Below the pieces are notes generated by a model that was given only the letters and a program-made list of their open reading frames with translations, ran no database searches and had not been told where the DNA came from. Positions 23,736 to 35,504 of a stretch of 64,000 bases of DNA are shown here, one piece after another. Made by a program: the position numbers and the translations under genes. Position 1 is the stretch's first letter. Each line of letters starts with the position of its first letter. The DNA is taken from contig OX352774.1 of the NCBI GenBank assembly GCA_947095535.1, positions 234,633,825 through 234,697,824 of the forward strand, read 5' to 3'. The stretch comes from Poecilobothrus nobilitatus. Its lineage: Eukaryota > Arthropoda > Insecta > Diptera > Dolichopodidae.

Positions 23736-24626
23736 TATACCCTACACCTAAAAAATTCAAATTAAATTAAAAATCCATAAGATATTTTAGTTAGGTATTT
23801 AATATAACCTAAAAAAAATAAATGCTTTTACAACCTTTGTACAAAATTTCAGGTTTCTATCTTTATTAAATTCGAAGATATGCTTGTAAGGTCTTGGGAA
23901 GTGTGTGAAGGCACCCGGATCACCACCCCAATTCATCTCAAATTTTAGAGACATCATCAGAACAGGGTAGAATACTCTTATATCAAATTTCAAGTTTTTA
24001 TATTTATTAATTTCGAAGATGTGCTTGTTCGGTTTTGGGAGTTGTATGGGAGGTACCCGAACGATCACTCCAATTCATCTCAAATTTTAGGCAAATCAGG
24101 GATTTAGGAAACAGCACCCTCGTATCAAATTTGAAGTTCCTATCTTTATCAATTTCGAAGATATACTTGTTCGGTTTTGGGAGTTGTATGGGAGGTACCC
24201 GAACAGCTCCTCCAATTCATCTCAAATTTGGACAAATAAGAGATTCAGGAAACAACACTCTAGTACTAAATTTGAAGTTTTTATCTTTATTAATTTCGAA
24301 GATATGCTTGTTCGGTTTTGAAAGCTGTATGGGAGCTACTCGAACAACCACTCCAATTCATCTCAAATTTTAGGGATATCAGGGATTCAGGAAAACACAG
24401 CCTTTAGTCATTGTTAACCTACAGTATAAATTTCATCAAGATAGCATTATTATTTTTTGAGTTATCGTGCGTACGGACGGACGGACGGACGGACATCGCT
24501 AAATCGACTCAGACGGTGATCCTGATTCAGAATATATATACATGTCTATACCTAACTCGCTTCCTTTTGGTGGTTACAAACACCATACCAAAGTTAATAT
24601 ACCCTATACTTAATGTGTAGGGTATA
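23736..24626 (+). repeat. Rep-C element with 141-bp tandem repeats
   Basis: It is bounded by TATACCCTACAC (23736-23747) and its inverted copy GTGTAGGGTATA (24615-24626). The 3' end forms a hairpin: TATACCCTATAC at 24598-24609, a 5-base loop, then GTGTAGGGTATA. The middle holds about four units of 141 bases, marked by CGAAGATATGCTTG at 23873, 24014, 24156 and 24297 and by ACTCCAATTCATCTCAAATT. Then come GAGTTATCGTGC, a (GGAC)5 tract and ATCGCTAAATCGACTCAGAC. I recall similar 3' text from fly repeats. Because 141 is a multiple of three, chance open frames persist on both strands (23799-24068 minus, 24035-24373 plus). No protein is supported. Confidence 0.85.
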
Positions 24627-25388
24627 ATAAAAAGAACGCGAATATTTGTTCAACACTTTATTTCAATTTTACTTTAACGCTTCCTTTCAAAGGATATAGC
24701 TTGAGTTACAATCAACAATTATTTTAGCAAACTGTCTTATATCACGGTAGATTTATATCTATTAAAATTTATCACAGATTAATATATATACAAACAGACT
24801 TCAGATAAATCTACATATTATAATTTAAAAAATCTAGTTTTTTCTACTTACTTGTTTTAAACTTTCTTTAGAGTTTTGGGTGTCTCTGCGACTGATTGCG
24901 ACTGATTGCTTACTTTCACAGTGTTTAAACGATAAAGGTTCAAATCCTGCACTAGCAGTTATAATTTTATTGGAAGATAATTAAATTACTGAAAATAAAT
25001 CGTTTTTGCAATTTAATACTCAACCTGAATACTAATATAAATATGCTATAATATTACAATCACTAGTGGATAAATTAATAATAATATTTATAGTAGACCT
25101 ATATATCTTATCTTAGTATATAGTCGATGATCTAGATGATTATATCATTTTATGTGGAATATGCAAATATCTACTATATAGGGATGCTCTTATGCTTTTC
25201 TCTCTTCTCTATTTCTGAAATTTTGAATTATTTTAAAAATATAAATAATAATATTGTAAAAAATGATGCATAATTGATTTAATCTAAGGACTATCTACTG
25301 ATTCCTCATACTAAAACAAAAAAAAAATTCCAAATATAGATAAATCTACTTCACATTTTTAATAAGTGAAAGTGTTATATTTTTGTTT
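24627..25388. other. AT-rich spacer with a tRNA-like B box
   Basis: A B-box-like GGTTCAAATCC lies at 24937-24947, preceded by a short local duplication of GCGACTGATT at 24888 and 24898. This may be a SINE remnant; the A box is unclear. Nothing else is recognised. Confidence 0.4.
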
Positions 25389-25519
25389 TCCTTTCCACTT
25401 CTATAAGGAGCATGGGGCATCCACTAATTCATTTATTATTCATACTTGACTAAGTTTCAGTTTCTCGAATCATTAATTTCCCTAATCTGTCGATTACTCG
25501 GCTGCAGCTATTGTGCAAG
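25389..25519 (+). repeat. Unclassified ~130-bp repeat (Rep-U), copy 1
   Basis: CTTTCCACTTCTATAAGGAG, then CAGTTTCTCGAATCATTA and GGCTGCAGCTATTGTGCAA, match the block at 61227-61355 in order and spacing, with scattered substitutions. No coding capacity or end structure is visible. It lies just upstream of a Rep-A copy here, but not in the other location. Confidence 0.65.
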
Positions 25520-25578
25520 ACTATGTGACGTAAATATATTTCTATTATTCCTACGCCATCTATTATCTTATACAAGAA

Positions 25579-26032
25579 TTTTTAGCACATTTCCAAAAAA
25601 ATGTTGTAAAAATGTGCTTATTAGTTTCACTCTGTCCGTCCGTGCGTCCATCTGTTTACAAAACTTCTACACCGTTAAAGATGGAGAAAAAAATTTTTAA
25701 CCATGGGTAGTTTTCATAAAAACAATAATTTTGTGGAACAACTTTTTCATGTAGCCCAATCCATTACGGAGCTTCAGCCCCTTTTTTTTAAGAGGTATTA
25801 GGGCTGAAAAATTTAAAATTTGCTATTTTTAGGAAGCTGTAACTTAAGCACCTGTACAAACTTTTCTTCGGCAAGATATAAAAATTAAAGTTCCAGTAAT
25901 ATAGTTTTACCTGTGTTAACGGTTTTTCTTAGTTATAAAGGATTCCGGACTTACAGCCCACAACCCAAAATTCAAAAATTTTTCTTAAATTTTATTTTTG
26001 AAATTTTCAAATTTTTGTGCAAGTCACAATTC
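25579..26032 (-). repeat. Rep-A copy, minus, internally deleted
   Basis: It begins with TTTTTAGCACATTTCCAAAA and a much-reduced GTCC tract. After CATTACGGAGCTTCAGCCCC (near 25760-25782) it jumps into the last unit (GAGGTATTAGGGCTGAAAAAT), so about one unit is deleted. It ends near TGCAAGTCACAATTC without the final ~70 bases. Confidence 0.8.
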
Positions 26033-26103
26033 TTTTTTATTATTATTTTTTTATATATTTAAATATGATAGTAATTATAAGACATGTACTTATTTTTTAT
26101 TTA

Positions 26104-26186
26104 AGAGACGGTGGAAAACATCGAAAGTTATTTAATGGAACTGCACGAGGTTCTTCTGGGTAGTGTAGGAGTTTGACCAACCCAAA
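26104..26186 (-). mobile_element. 3' end of a non-LTR retrotransposon (5' truncated)
   Basis: GACGGTGGAAAACATC and GGGTAGTGTAGGAGT are the reverse complement of the 3' untranslated end at about 36435-36518 (ACTCCTACACTAC-like, GATGTTTTCCACCGTC). Only about 85 bases remain, the typical outcome of aborted reverse transcription. A Rep-A copy begins directly at 26187. Confidence 0.7.
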
Positions 26187-27984
26187 AACAAGGTAGAATG
26201 TAAACCAACGGTTTTTAAAAGCGCACATTTCCAAAACTCAATACAAATTGTTTAGAAGTGTGACTTACACAAAAATTTGAAAATTTCATATAAGAAAAAA
26301 TGTGAAAATAGAACATTTTTGAAATTTTGAGGGGCTATAAGTCCGGAATCCTATATAACTAAGAGAAGCCGTTAACACACGTAAAAATATATTATTGAAG
26401 CTTTAATGTTTATGTCTTGCCGAAGAAAAGTTTTTACAGGTGCCTAAGTTACAGGTGTCTAAAAATAGCAAATTTTCAATTTTTGAGGCGTAATAACTCT
26501 TAAAGAGGGGGCGCTACCAAAAAATTTTCTGAGGAAACTTATACTAATTCTAAACGTTCTTTCTTGTCTCAAAATTTCAGGTTCCTATCTAAAGGGGTGC
26601 CGGAGTTATGAAAAAAGAAATTTCATGCAAAATGTGGTTTTCACATAACGGTAAATTTAAATCGTAAATTACAAAATATTACATAATTTTGATATTGTTT
26701 TATATAAATAATAAAATTTTCGATCTTCAGACGGTTTTAGATTGCAAAACTATTACGCAAAGCCCGAGATATACACATCTGAAAATGGAGCTTTTTTACA
26801 ATTTTGAAGAGCTGCAGCTTTGGAACCCTTTACAACTAAAATAAACCTTTCACACACGTAAAAATTTATTATTGTAGCTTTCATTTTCATGTCTTGCCGA
26901 AGAAAAATTTTTACAGGTGCCTAAGTTACAGGTGTCTAAAAATAGCAAATTTTAAATTTTTGAGGCGTAATAACTCTTAAAGAGGGGGCGTTGCCAAAAA
27001 ATTTTCTGAGGAAACTTATACTAATTCTAAACGTTCTTTCTTGTCTCAAAATTTCAGGTTCCTATCTAACTGGGTGCCGGAGTTATGAAAAAAGAAATTT
27101 CATGCAAAATGTGGTTTTCACATAACGGTAAATTTAAATCGTAAATTACATAATATTACATAATTTTGATATTGTTTTATATAGATAATAAAATTTTCGA
27201 TCTTCTGCCGGTTTTAGATTGCAAAACTATTACGCAGAGCCCGAGATATATACATCTGAAAATGGGGCTTTTTTACAATTTTGAAGAGCTGCAACTTTGG
27301 AACCCTTTACAATTAAAATAAACCTTTCACACACGTAAAAATATATTATTGTAGCTTTAATTTTTACATCTTGCAGAAGTAAAATGTGTGCAGGTTCCTA
27401 AGTTACAGGTGTTTAAAAATAGCAAATTTTCAATTTTTAAGCCCTAATAGCTCATAAACAGGGGTGATCCGAAAAAATTTTCTGAGGAAACTTATACTAA
27501 TTCTAAAAGTTCTTTCTTGCCTCAAAATTTCAAGCTTGTATCTAGAAGCGTGCCGGAGTTATGAAAGTAGAAAAATCATGCAAAATTTGGTTTTCACATA
27601 ACGGTAAATTTAAATACTAAATTTAAAAAAATTGTATAATTTTGATATTAATTTACAAAGATAAAAGAAATACCTGTCGAATGACGTTTTCAGATTGAAA
27701 AAATCTTAAGCAGAACATAAGATATATGCATTTAAAAATAGGGCTTTTTCAAAGTTTGAGGGGGTGTAGCTCCGTAATGGGGGGGGCTACATGAAAAAGT
27801 TGTTCCACAAAATTATTTTTTTTATAAGACCTACCTATGGTTAAAATTTTTTTTCTCTATCTTTAACGGTGTAGAAGTTTTGTAAACAGACGGACGGACG
27901 GACGGACGGACGGACGGACGGACGGACAGAGTGAAACTAATAAGCACATTTTTTCAAAATTTTTTTGGAAATGTGCTAAAAATT
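26187..27984 (+). repeat. Rep-A, longest copy, three internal units
   Basis: It runs from AACAAGGTAGAATG to GGAAATGTGCTAAAAATT. The unit start ACACACGTAAAAAT occurs near 26374, 26852 and 27331, a period of about 478 bases. Each unit repeats AAGTTACAGGTGT, TTCTTTCTTG, CATAACGGTAAATTTAAAT and CCCGAGATATA blocks. The first two units are the most alike. A run of nine CGGA units lies at 27891-27926, followed by CAGAGTGAAACTAATAAGC and the terminal hairpin. It is non-coding. Confidence 0.9.
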
Positions 27985-30900
27985 ACATTTATATATATAT
28001 ATATATTCATAATTTGTATTCTTTCTTTTAAATAGAAAATATTTTGATGAAATTCAGTTCAGAATGAGATAAAAGTGCAACTTAAAACATAGATCTTTAA
28101 GAATCCAAGCACTTTTAAAAATTAAAGAAAAGCTCACTTATGCACAAGGCAATATTATTCAAGGTGCAAGAAGTTAACCAAAAAACATATACCTTGAAAT
28201 TTAAAAAATTGGAAAATGCCACCGAAATCTTTAAAACACAAAATATCGACTAGGATTGTTGCTTAACTTGGATAAAAACAAAATTTGAAATTGTAAAGTA
28301 AAGGTTAAAGTATTTTCTCACTTCTCAGTTTTGTAACGATAAATAAAATTGATCAATAAATTTGCATTGATGTAATTTTCTCTCATACTGTACTACCTAT
28401 ATGGTAATTTAAAAAAAAAATATTTTTTTATAATATTTATATACATATATATTGAAAAAACATAAATTTTTCCATGAGCTATTTTCATAAAAGGAATAAA
28501 AATAATATTTTAATTTTTTTCTTTTTTTACACACAACAAAAAAAAAGGAGAAAAAAAATAATAATAAAAAAGAAAACAAAATTATTCAACTGCAGAATAG
28601 CAGAATAAGGAAATTTGTTATCTTCGTTGTAAAGATAAAATAAACAACATTTTTTACTTCTTTAAACCCTTTTCACTGTTTAAAGACAAGACTTAGGTAT
28701 AGATTTACAAACATATATATATCATGAGTAGAAAAAATTCTTTAAAATTAATTTTTGTTTTTCTTTTATTTTTGAATCAAAAAAGTTTTTTTTTTTTTCT
28801 TTTTTCGATTTTTTCTTTAGACTAGACTTCATCCAAATAGATATAAGTTTTATTTTATTTTTGTGGATAACACTTGAAGATTGCACCTTGTTATTACTTT
28901 TATTATAATTTTTGTACTTCCTTCCTTTTTTTTTTTTTTGTATAGTTATTTTTAATTTTTCACTTTACCAAATTTAACAGCTCGTTCATTTTGATTTTTA
29001 TTCTAAAGATTTATTATATAAAAAAATGGGAGTAACTAAATTATATTGTATTTTTGATAATAAATATTCATATTAATTTTCTTCTTTTTTTTGGAATTTT
29101 ATTAAAAACGCAAGTGTTTTTTTTATTTCAATTATTTCATTTCCGGTAATATTTTTTTTTTGTGTCTTAAAAAAAATGAAGATAAACTTTTGTAAAAAAA
29201 ATATAAAAGAAATGAAAAAAAACAAACAAAAATATAGAGTTTAATCCAATTAATTTCATTTAATATGTCATTATTTTAGCTAATTAAATAATTCGGTGAA
29301 AGTAAGAATCTTAATTTATATATATATAAACATATATATAAAAAAAAATATGAGAAAACTTTGAATTATAAAGAAAAGTGCTAACTCATAAATTGTGTTT
29401 TTATCAAGTTTTTATTTCAAATTTTTGATGTACGCTTTATTAGAAGAAGCAGGATCGTAATAAAAAAATATTAAAAATTATTAAAAATCTATAGATTTAA
29501 AATTGTACCAATATTGTTCTAATTTTGGAGCAGACTCCTGCATAGCCTTTCTATTGGGGCGTTGAAATTTTTTTCTTTTTAACATTGTTTTTGTTGAATT
29601 ATTTGATAGACTAAAATTATATTTTTCCAGAAGTACCTGTTCCTTATCAATTAAATAATATGATGGCATAAAATACCTATTATCTTAACTTCTTCCCGAC
29701 CAATCTATTACATTCTTTTTTGTTGTGTAAATGTTGAATCGATTACAATAATTTAAGCAGCAAACTCCGTTTTTTAGTTCTGTCAAACCAAATTTGACAT
29801 ATTATCAATTCGTCAAAATTTCGTTTTCTTAATGAACTTTGCTGGTACCTAGTTTTTGTTCAGTTACTTGAAGAATTCGAAATAGACTATTTTTAAATTT
29901 CTGGATTCTTTTTCTTCACTAAAAAATATTCTTAAATATTTTAATTTGAAGCATTATTTCATTACTAAAAGCTTTGTTTAGTTCTCTAATTGCACTGAAA
30001 TTTGTTGGCCTCCTTTCGAATTATATCTCCAAAACGAGTCTGTTTGCTTTTTATATTATTAATATTTTGAAAGGGGCTTCAGTAGGGGCTTAGTACATAA
30101 TAGCATCAGGAAAGGTACCTGGAAAGAAAATGCTTGGTAATTTTCTTAGCACATTTATGTGGCAGGGGTTAAAAAAAAAGAATATTCTAAGAAAATGTAA
30201 AATACAATATCTGGCAAACACGATGTAGCTTCATAGAAAAATATTGAAAATAAGCATTTTAACCTTTATTGTAGAGTTAAAAAATTTAAATTTCAAGGAT
30301 TTCTAATATTTTTGCCAAAAATGCAATTCTGTATACTTGAAAATTTGAAATTATTAAAATATAAAATAAATTGATGATACAAAAACTTTAAGTAAATCCA
30401 TCACTGTTTTCTTTAGCAACCATTTTTAACCATTTTGATATCTTGCGATTAATGCCAATCTTCAACAACCTGTAATAATTTTTTAATTATAATCCATTTG
30501 TCTTTGAACACTCATTCTTCTTATTACCATATAATTTTCTTTCTCTTTTTTTTTATATAATGTAATATTTCCTTTTAATTTTATCTAAATGTGTACTTTT
30601 TTAATTTAAACTGCCATTTTTTTTATATTTAAGCAGCCTTGTTGTTGATTCAATTACAAATGTATAGGTTAATACTTATACAAGAAGCTGTCAGTTTAAT
30701 TATAAGGAAAATATAACAACAAAACAAACTCAAATGAAAATACTTTTAAGGTAAATGGAAATTTAACTTGAAGAAATTTTTATTTAATAAAAACAAAAAA
30801 TAAAAATTCGAGAAAAAATAATTTTTTTTTTAAGAAAAAGAAAATAAATCATTACAGTGACATCTATAGCGTAAAATGATAAAAGAATATTTCTTTAAAG

Positions 30901-32140
30901 TTTCTCCCAAGAGTTGAAGTTGAATTTTTCTCTTTTTTTTTCATATTCATTGAAATTTACATGGTAGAAAAACAATCGGAGAATAAGGGGCTGCAAAAGA
31001 GCTTAAGAAAGGATTCTGCTAAAAAATATATGTTACAAAAATTACATGCGTATATTTAAAGTTCATTAAAAACAAATTTGTATGGATTCTTTTTTATTTT
31101 CCCTTTTTAAAAATTCTGAATTTGATTAATTGTTTTTTTTTTTTTTAAAGAATTGCTTCTTTCTATTTTAAGGTATCCAGAGTTTTCTTTAATATCGATG
31201 ATTATTTTTCATTCTTTTTTTACTTTTATGAAAAAATTTTCCAAGAAATTTAATGAATTAAACGATGTCTTAGAAAAATGTTCCCTAAAGTGACAAAAGG
31301 TGTAAATTATATATTTTTTTTGAAATTTTGAGTTGTGGAAGAAAATAAAAGCAAAGACAATTGAATATATAATAAATATAGATATGTATAATATGTAATA
31401 TAATATAGAAATACATACTGTTATTTAAAAAAAATTGATTTTATGCCTTGAAAATTAAAAAATTTTTTTTTTTATCAATGTAACTAACAATTAACCACAT
31501 TTTTTCTATTTTTTACGCCTGTAATTATGCAAGCAATTTTTCTAGCTAATTCTTACATTCTTGCTGATGCCAGAGCAATTCTATGTTTAAGTTTACTTTA
31601 AATGATTAGTGTCGTCGTTGTGGAAAACTTTTGATGAAAAACCCATTACGGAAACAAATAATAATTTTGAAGACTTTGATACTTCAATGAAATGAAAGCG
31701 TTTATCATAGTAAAACTATTACCTAGGCTTTGAGTTATCTGGTAGTTACTTGGTATTGACTAACTACAAATTTTTTTTCACACCTTTTTTAAGTAGAAAC
31801 TAATATTCAATAAAATTTAATAATTTTTCTCCAATATTTTATTTTAGTTCACGGCCATAAAGCTCGTTGCTGGTTTAGTTACGTTGCTTACATAAAAGTT
31901 TGGTTAATTTAAGTGTTTATTTATGTTCAAAATTAATTTATTTTTGCGTTGCAGGAACTTCTACGCAATAGAGTGAATTTATAAGTTTACTATATTAGGT
32001 CTAATCGTTCTAAATAAAATTTTATTTTTATATTATTCGCTTATTTATTCTTGACAACTAAATTTGGTAAAATATGGAAAAAATTCTCTGAATACAACAA
32101 ACAGAAAATGACATAGAAAGTTCATGTGATATTTTTATAA
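27985..32140. other. AT-rich DNA without recognisable genes
   Basis: A (TA)n run lies at about 27991-28006. Many poly-A/T stretches follow. The 62-codon frame at 29481-29669 (minus) has a balanced Lys/Gln/Asn-rich product with no motif I recognise; it may be a remnant or chance. No dispersed repeat from the families in this window is visible. Confidence 0.5.
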
Positions 32141-33466
32141 AACAAGGTAGAATGTAAACCAACTGTTTTTAAAAGCGCACATTTCCAAAACTCAATACAA
32201 ACTGTTTAGAAGTGTGACTTACACAAAAATTTGAAAATTTAAAAAATACAATTTAAGCAATTTTTTGTAATACGAAAATATGTGAAAATAACACTTTTCT
32301 GGAATTTTCAGAGGCTGTAGGTCCGGAATCCTATATAACTAAAGAAGCCGTTAACACACGTAAAAATATATTATTGAACCTTTAATTTTCATGTCTTGCC
32401 GAAGAAAAATTTGTACAGGTGCCTAAGTTACAGGTGTCTAAAAATAGCAAATTTTCAATTTTTGAGGCGTAATAACTCTTAAAGAGGGGGTGTTACGAAA
32501 AAATTTTCTGAGGAAACTTATACTTATTCTAAAAGTGCTTTCTTGTCTCAAAATTTCAGGTTCCTATCTAAAGGGGTGCCGGAGTTATAAAAAAAGAAAT
32601 TTCATGCAAAATGTGGTTTTCACATAACGGTAAATTTAAATCGTAAATTACAAAATATTGCATAATTTTGATATTGTTTTATATAGATAATAAAATTTTC
32701 GATCTTCTGGCGGTTTTAGATTGCAAAATTATTACGCAGAGCCCGAGATATATACATCTTAAAATGGGGCTTTTTTCCAATTTTGAAGAGCTGCAACTCT
32801 GGAACCCTCTATATAACTAAAATAAACCTTTAACACACGTAAAAATATATTATTGAACCTTTAATTTTTATATCTTGCAGAAGTAAAATGTGTACAGGTT
32901 CCTAAGTTACAGGTGTTTAAAAATAGCAAATTTTCAATTTTTAAGCCCTAATAGCTCATAAACAGGGGGTGGTCCAAAAAAATTTTCTGAGCAAACTTAT
33001 ACTAATTCTAAAAGTTCTTTCTTGCCTCAAAATTTCAAGCTTCTATCTAAAAGCGTGCCGGAGTTATTAAAGTAGAAAAATCATGCAAAATTTGGTTTTC
33101 ACATAACTGTTTTCACATAATAATTTAAAAAAATTGTATAACTTTGATATTAATTTACAAAGATAAAAGAAATACCTGTCGAATGACGTTTTCAGATTGA
33201 AAAATTCTTAAGCAGAACATAAGATATATGCATTTAAAAATAGGGCTTTTTCAAAGTTTGAGGGGCTGTAGCTCCGTAATGGGGGGGGCTACATGAAAAA
33301 GTTGTTCCACAAAATTATTTTTTTTATGAGACCTACCTATGGTTAAAAGTTTTTTTCTCTATCTTTAACGGTGTAGAAGTTTTGTAAACAGACGGACGGA
33401 CGGACGGACAGAGTGAAACTAATAAGCACATTTTTTCCAAATTTTTTTGGAAATGTGCTAAAAATT
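32141..33466 (+). repeat. Rep-A copy, plus, two internal units
   Basis: It starts AACAAGGTAGAATGTAAACC and ends GGAAATGTGCTAAAAATT. The unit start ACACACGTAAAAATATATTA is found near 32355 and 32835. It has four CGGA units near 33392. A short local duplication of TTTTCACATAA lies near 33098-33120, at the site of a small deletion. Otherwise it is collinear with 26187-27984 minus one unit. Confidence 0.9.
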
Positions 33467-33764
33467 AATAAAAAGTAAATAAAGAAATATGGCTATAGGA
33501 ATATTTTATTAAAAGCAATTGTTTTGTAGGAATTGCTGTCATCCAAGAAATTTTCTAGATGCTGTCAAATCGACTTTCTTAGATGCACTAACTTCAAATG
33601 TTGTTGTTGACAACTTTTACAAAAACATGTTACATTTAAACGAATTGCCCGACCAAAATTTATTGAATTTTATTGCTCTCTCTCTCTTTCTTTCTCTCTC
33701 TCATTTTAAGTAAAAAATAAAATAAAATTTTAAACGGACGCAAATCTATAAAATTTTATTTAAA
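33467..33764. other. Spacer with a short open frame and CT microsatellite
   Basis: Between a Rep-A and a Rep-B copy, a 64-codon frame (33519-33713) reads through NFLDAVKSTFLDALTSN. It follows TTTTGTAG, an acceptor-like string, and runs into a CT microsatellite (about 33677-33703). I do not recognise it. Confidence 0.3.
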
Positions 33765-35340
33765 ACGAGGAAGAATACAGTTGACTTTGTCAACTCTTAG
33801 ATACCCGTACGAACCGTTAGTATGTTCACAGCCTGTCACTCTGCTTACAATATTATTTTTTTAATATTTTAGTATTTTAAAATAATTTGGGTGAATTTTA
33901 TAATTTCTAGAACTATGGGTTGTACATATATTCAAACTATATGTTTATATGTACATTCTTCAAAAGCAGATTCTAACCTTCCACATAACGATTATCAATC
34001 CAAAACTTTTTCAAATATTCTATAGTACCATTTAATACTAAGAGGTAAATGTATATTAAATTTACTTAGTACAAAATAGTAAATATAATTTTAAATATTA
34101 TATTATATTATATTTAAATATTCCATTGACAGAATAATTTCTTATAAGTACAATAAAATACATATATGTATGTAAATACGGCGCTATATAATATACATAT
34201 ATACTCTTATCATTCATTCACTAGTGACATATACGATATGTAAATAAACATGATATTATATAAGTATGTATGTATATCAATATCATATAAATAAAAATTC
34301 TTCAAGCAACCGTTATGTTGTATATTTATTTAGATTTTTATGTACTACGCATTATATCCTCAACAATTTCAAATTATCGAGTAAAACAAATGCAAAAAAT
34401 TTGTTGAAGAAATTTGTTAGAAAATTTAAAAAAATCAAGTAACACTTTCGTCAATTATAAAGTAACCCTATATTATTAAAAAAAGTTGTTAACAGAAATA
34501 AGAGTATGATGTTGAAGCTTTAATTTTTGTGTATTACTTCAAAAAAATTTTAATAGGTGTTCAAGTTACAGGTGTTTCAAAATAGGGAATTTTCAGTTTT
34601 TGACTCCTTACAGCTCCTAAACGGGGGGTGATACAAAAAAAATTTCTAAAATGACTCATACTAATTTTCAAAGATCTAACTTCTGTCAAAATTTCAAGTT
34701 TCCAACTTTAACCGTTTAGAAGATGGAAGGGTTAAAGGATTTTGCAAAATTTTAGTTTCGCATAACGGTAAATTAAGACACCGTATCCCACAAATATATA
34801 TTTATTGTATATATACTTTTAAAGCTAATAAAAGTAGTAATCGTTTGGCGTTTTCAAAATGAAGATATACCTTATACAACTTGTGCTATAACAATTTAAA
34901 TATAGAGCTTTTTTGAACTTTTGGGGAGCTGTAGCTCCGTAACGGGTGGGGCTACAAAAAAAAGTTATTAAAAATAAAATTAATATTTTTGTGAGATCTA
35001 TCAGTACTTAAAATTTCATAGCTCTATTTCAAAAAAAATGTCGGGATCTAAAAGTTAGGTGTTCGAGAGCTACCCTAAGGCTTGGTCCAAACTCAACCAA
35101 AAAAAATAGGGAACCTACAAATTACGCCCAAAATATTTTGTGTAAATTTCAAGATTCTAGCTTTCTTAGTTTTTGAGTTAGCGTGCTGACGGACGGACGG
35201 ACGGACATGGCTCAAAAGTCTTAGAATTTTTTTCTGATCCGATCCATACCTTTGAAGGTATATCTAGCTCGCTTATTTCGAGGTGTTACAAACGGAGGAG
35301 TAATTTTATTATACCCGATCCTATCGTACGGGTATAATAA
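33765..35340 (+). repeat. Rep-B, full-length copy (1576 bp)
   Basis: It begins ACGAGGAAGAATACAGTTGA and ends GTACGGGTATAATAA. ATACCCGTACGA near the 5' end is the inverse of TCGTACGGGTAT near the 3' end. The 3' end is a hairpin: TTATACCCG with CGGGTATAA. A (GGAC)4 tract is followed by ATGGCTCAAAAGTC. Internal modules such as TCAAGTTACAGGTGTTT, CTTACAGCTCCTAAACGG and GAGCTGTAGCTCCGTAACGG are recognisably related to those of Rep-A. There is no open frame of any size, so it depends on other elements for mobility. Confidence 0.9.
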
Positions 35341-35504
35341 CTGAATTTTAAATGAATCAAATTGAACACTTCTCTATTAAAGTTTAGCTATTTAGACAAT
35401 TATATTATCATTGTTATAATATAATCAGTATTTTCTTTAAATTGCATTTATAAATTTGGAATTTTAAAATGTTTTGCCAAACAATGTTTAAAATTTTTTT
35501 TAAT

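Noticed and set aside
23799..24373. Overlapping open frames of 89 codons (minus) and 112 codons (plus)
   Set aside because: They arise from the 141-bp tandem units of Rep-C, whose length is a multiple of three. The products only repeat the unit.
25446..25700. 84-codon frame on the plus strand
   Set aside because: It spans Rep-U and the end of a Rep-A copy, both non-coding repeats. The same text is broken in other copies.
27890..27930. (GGAC)n tract considered as a CRISPR-like or regulatory repeat
   Set aside because: It is a simple tetranucleotide run without spacers, in a fixed position within a eukaryotic mobile-element family.
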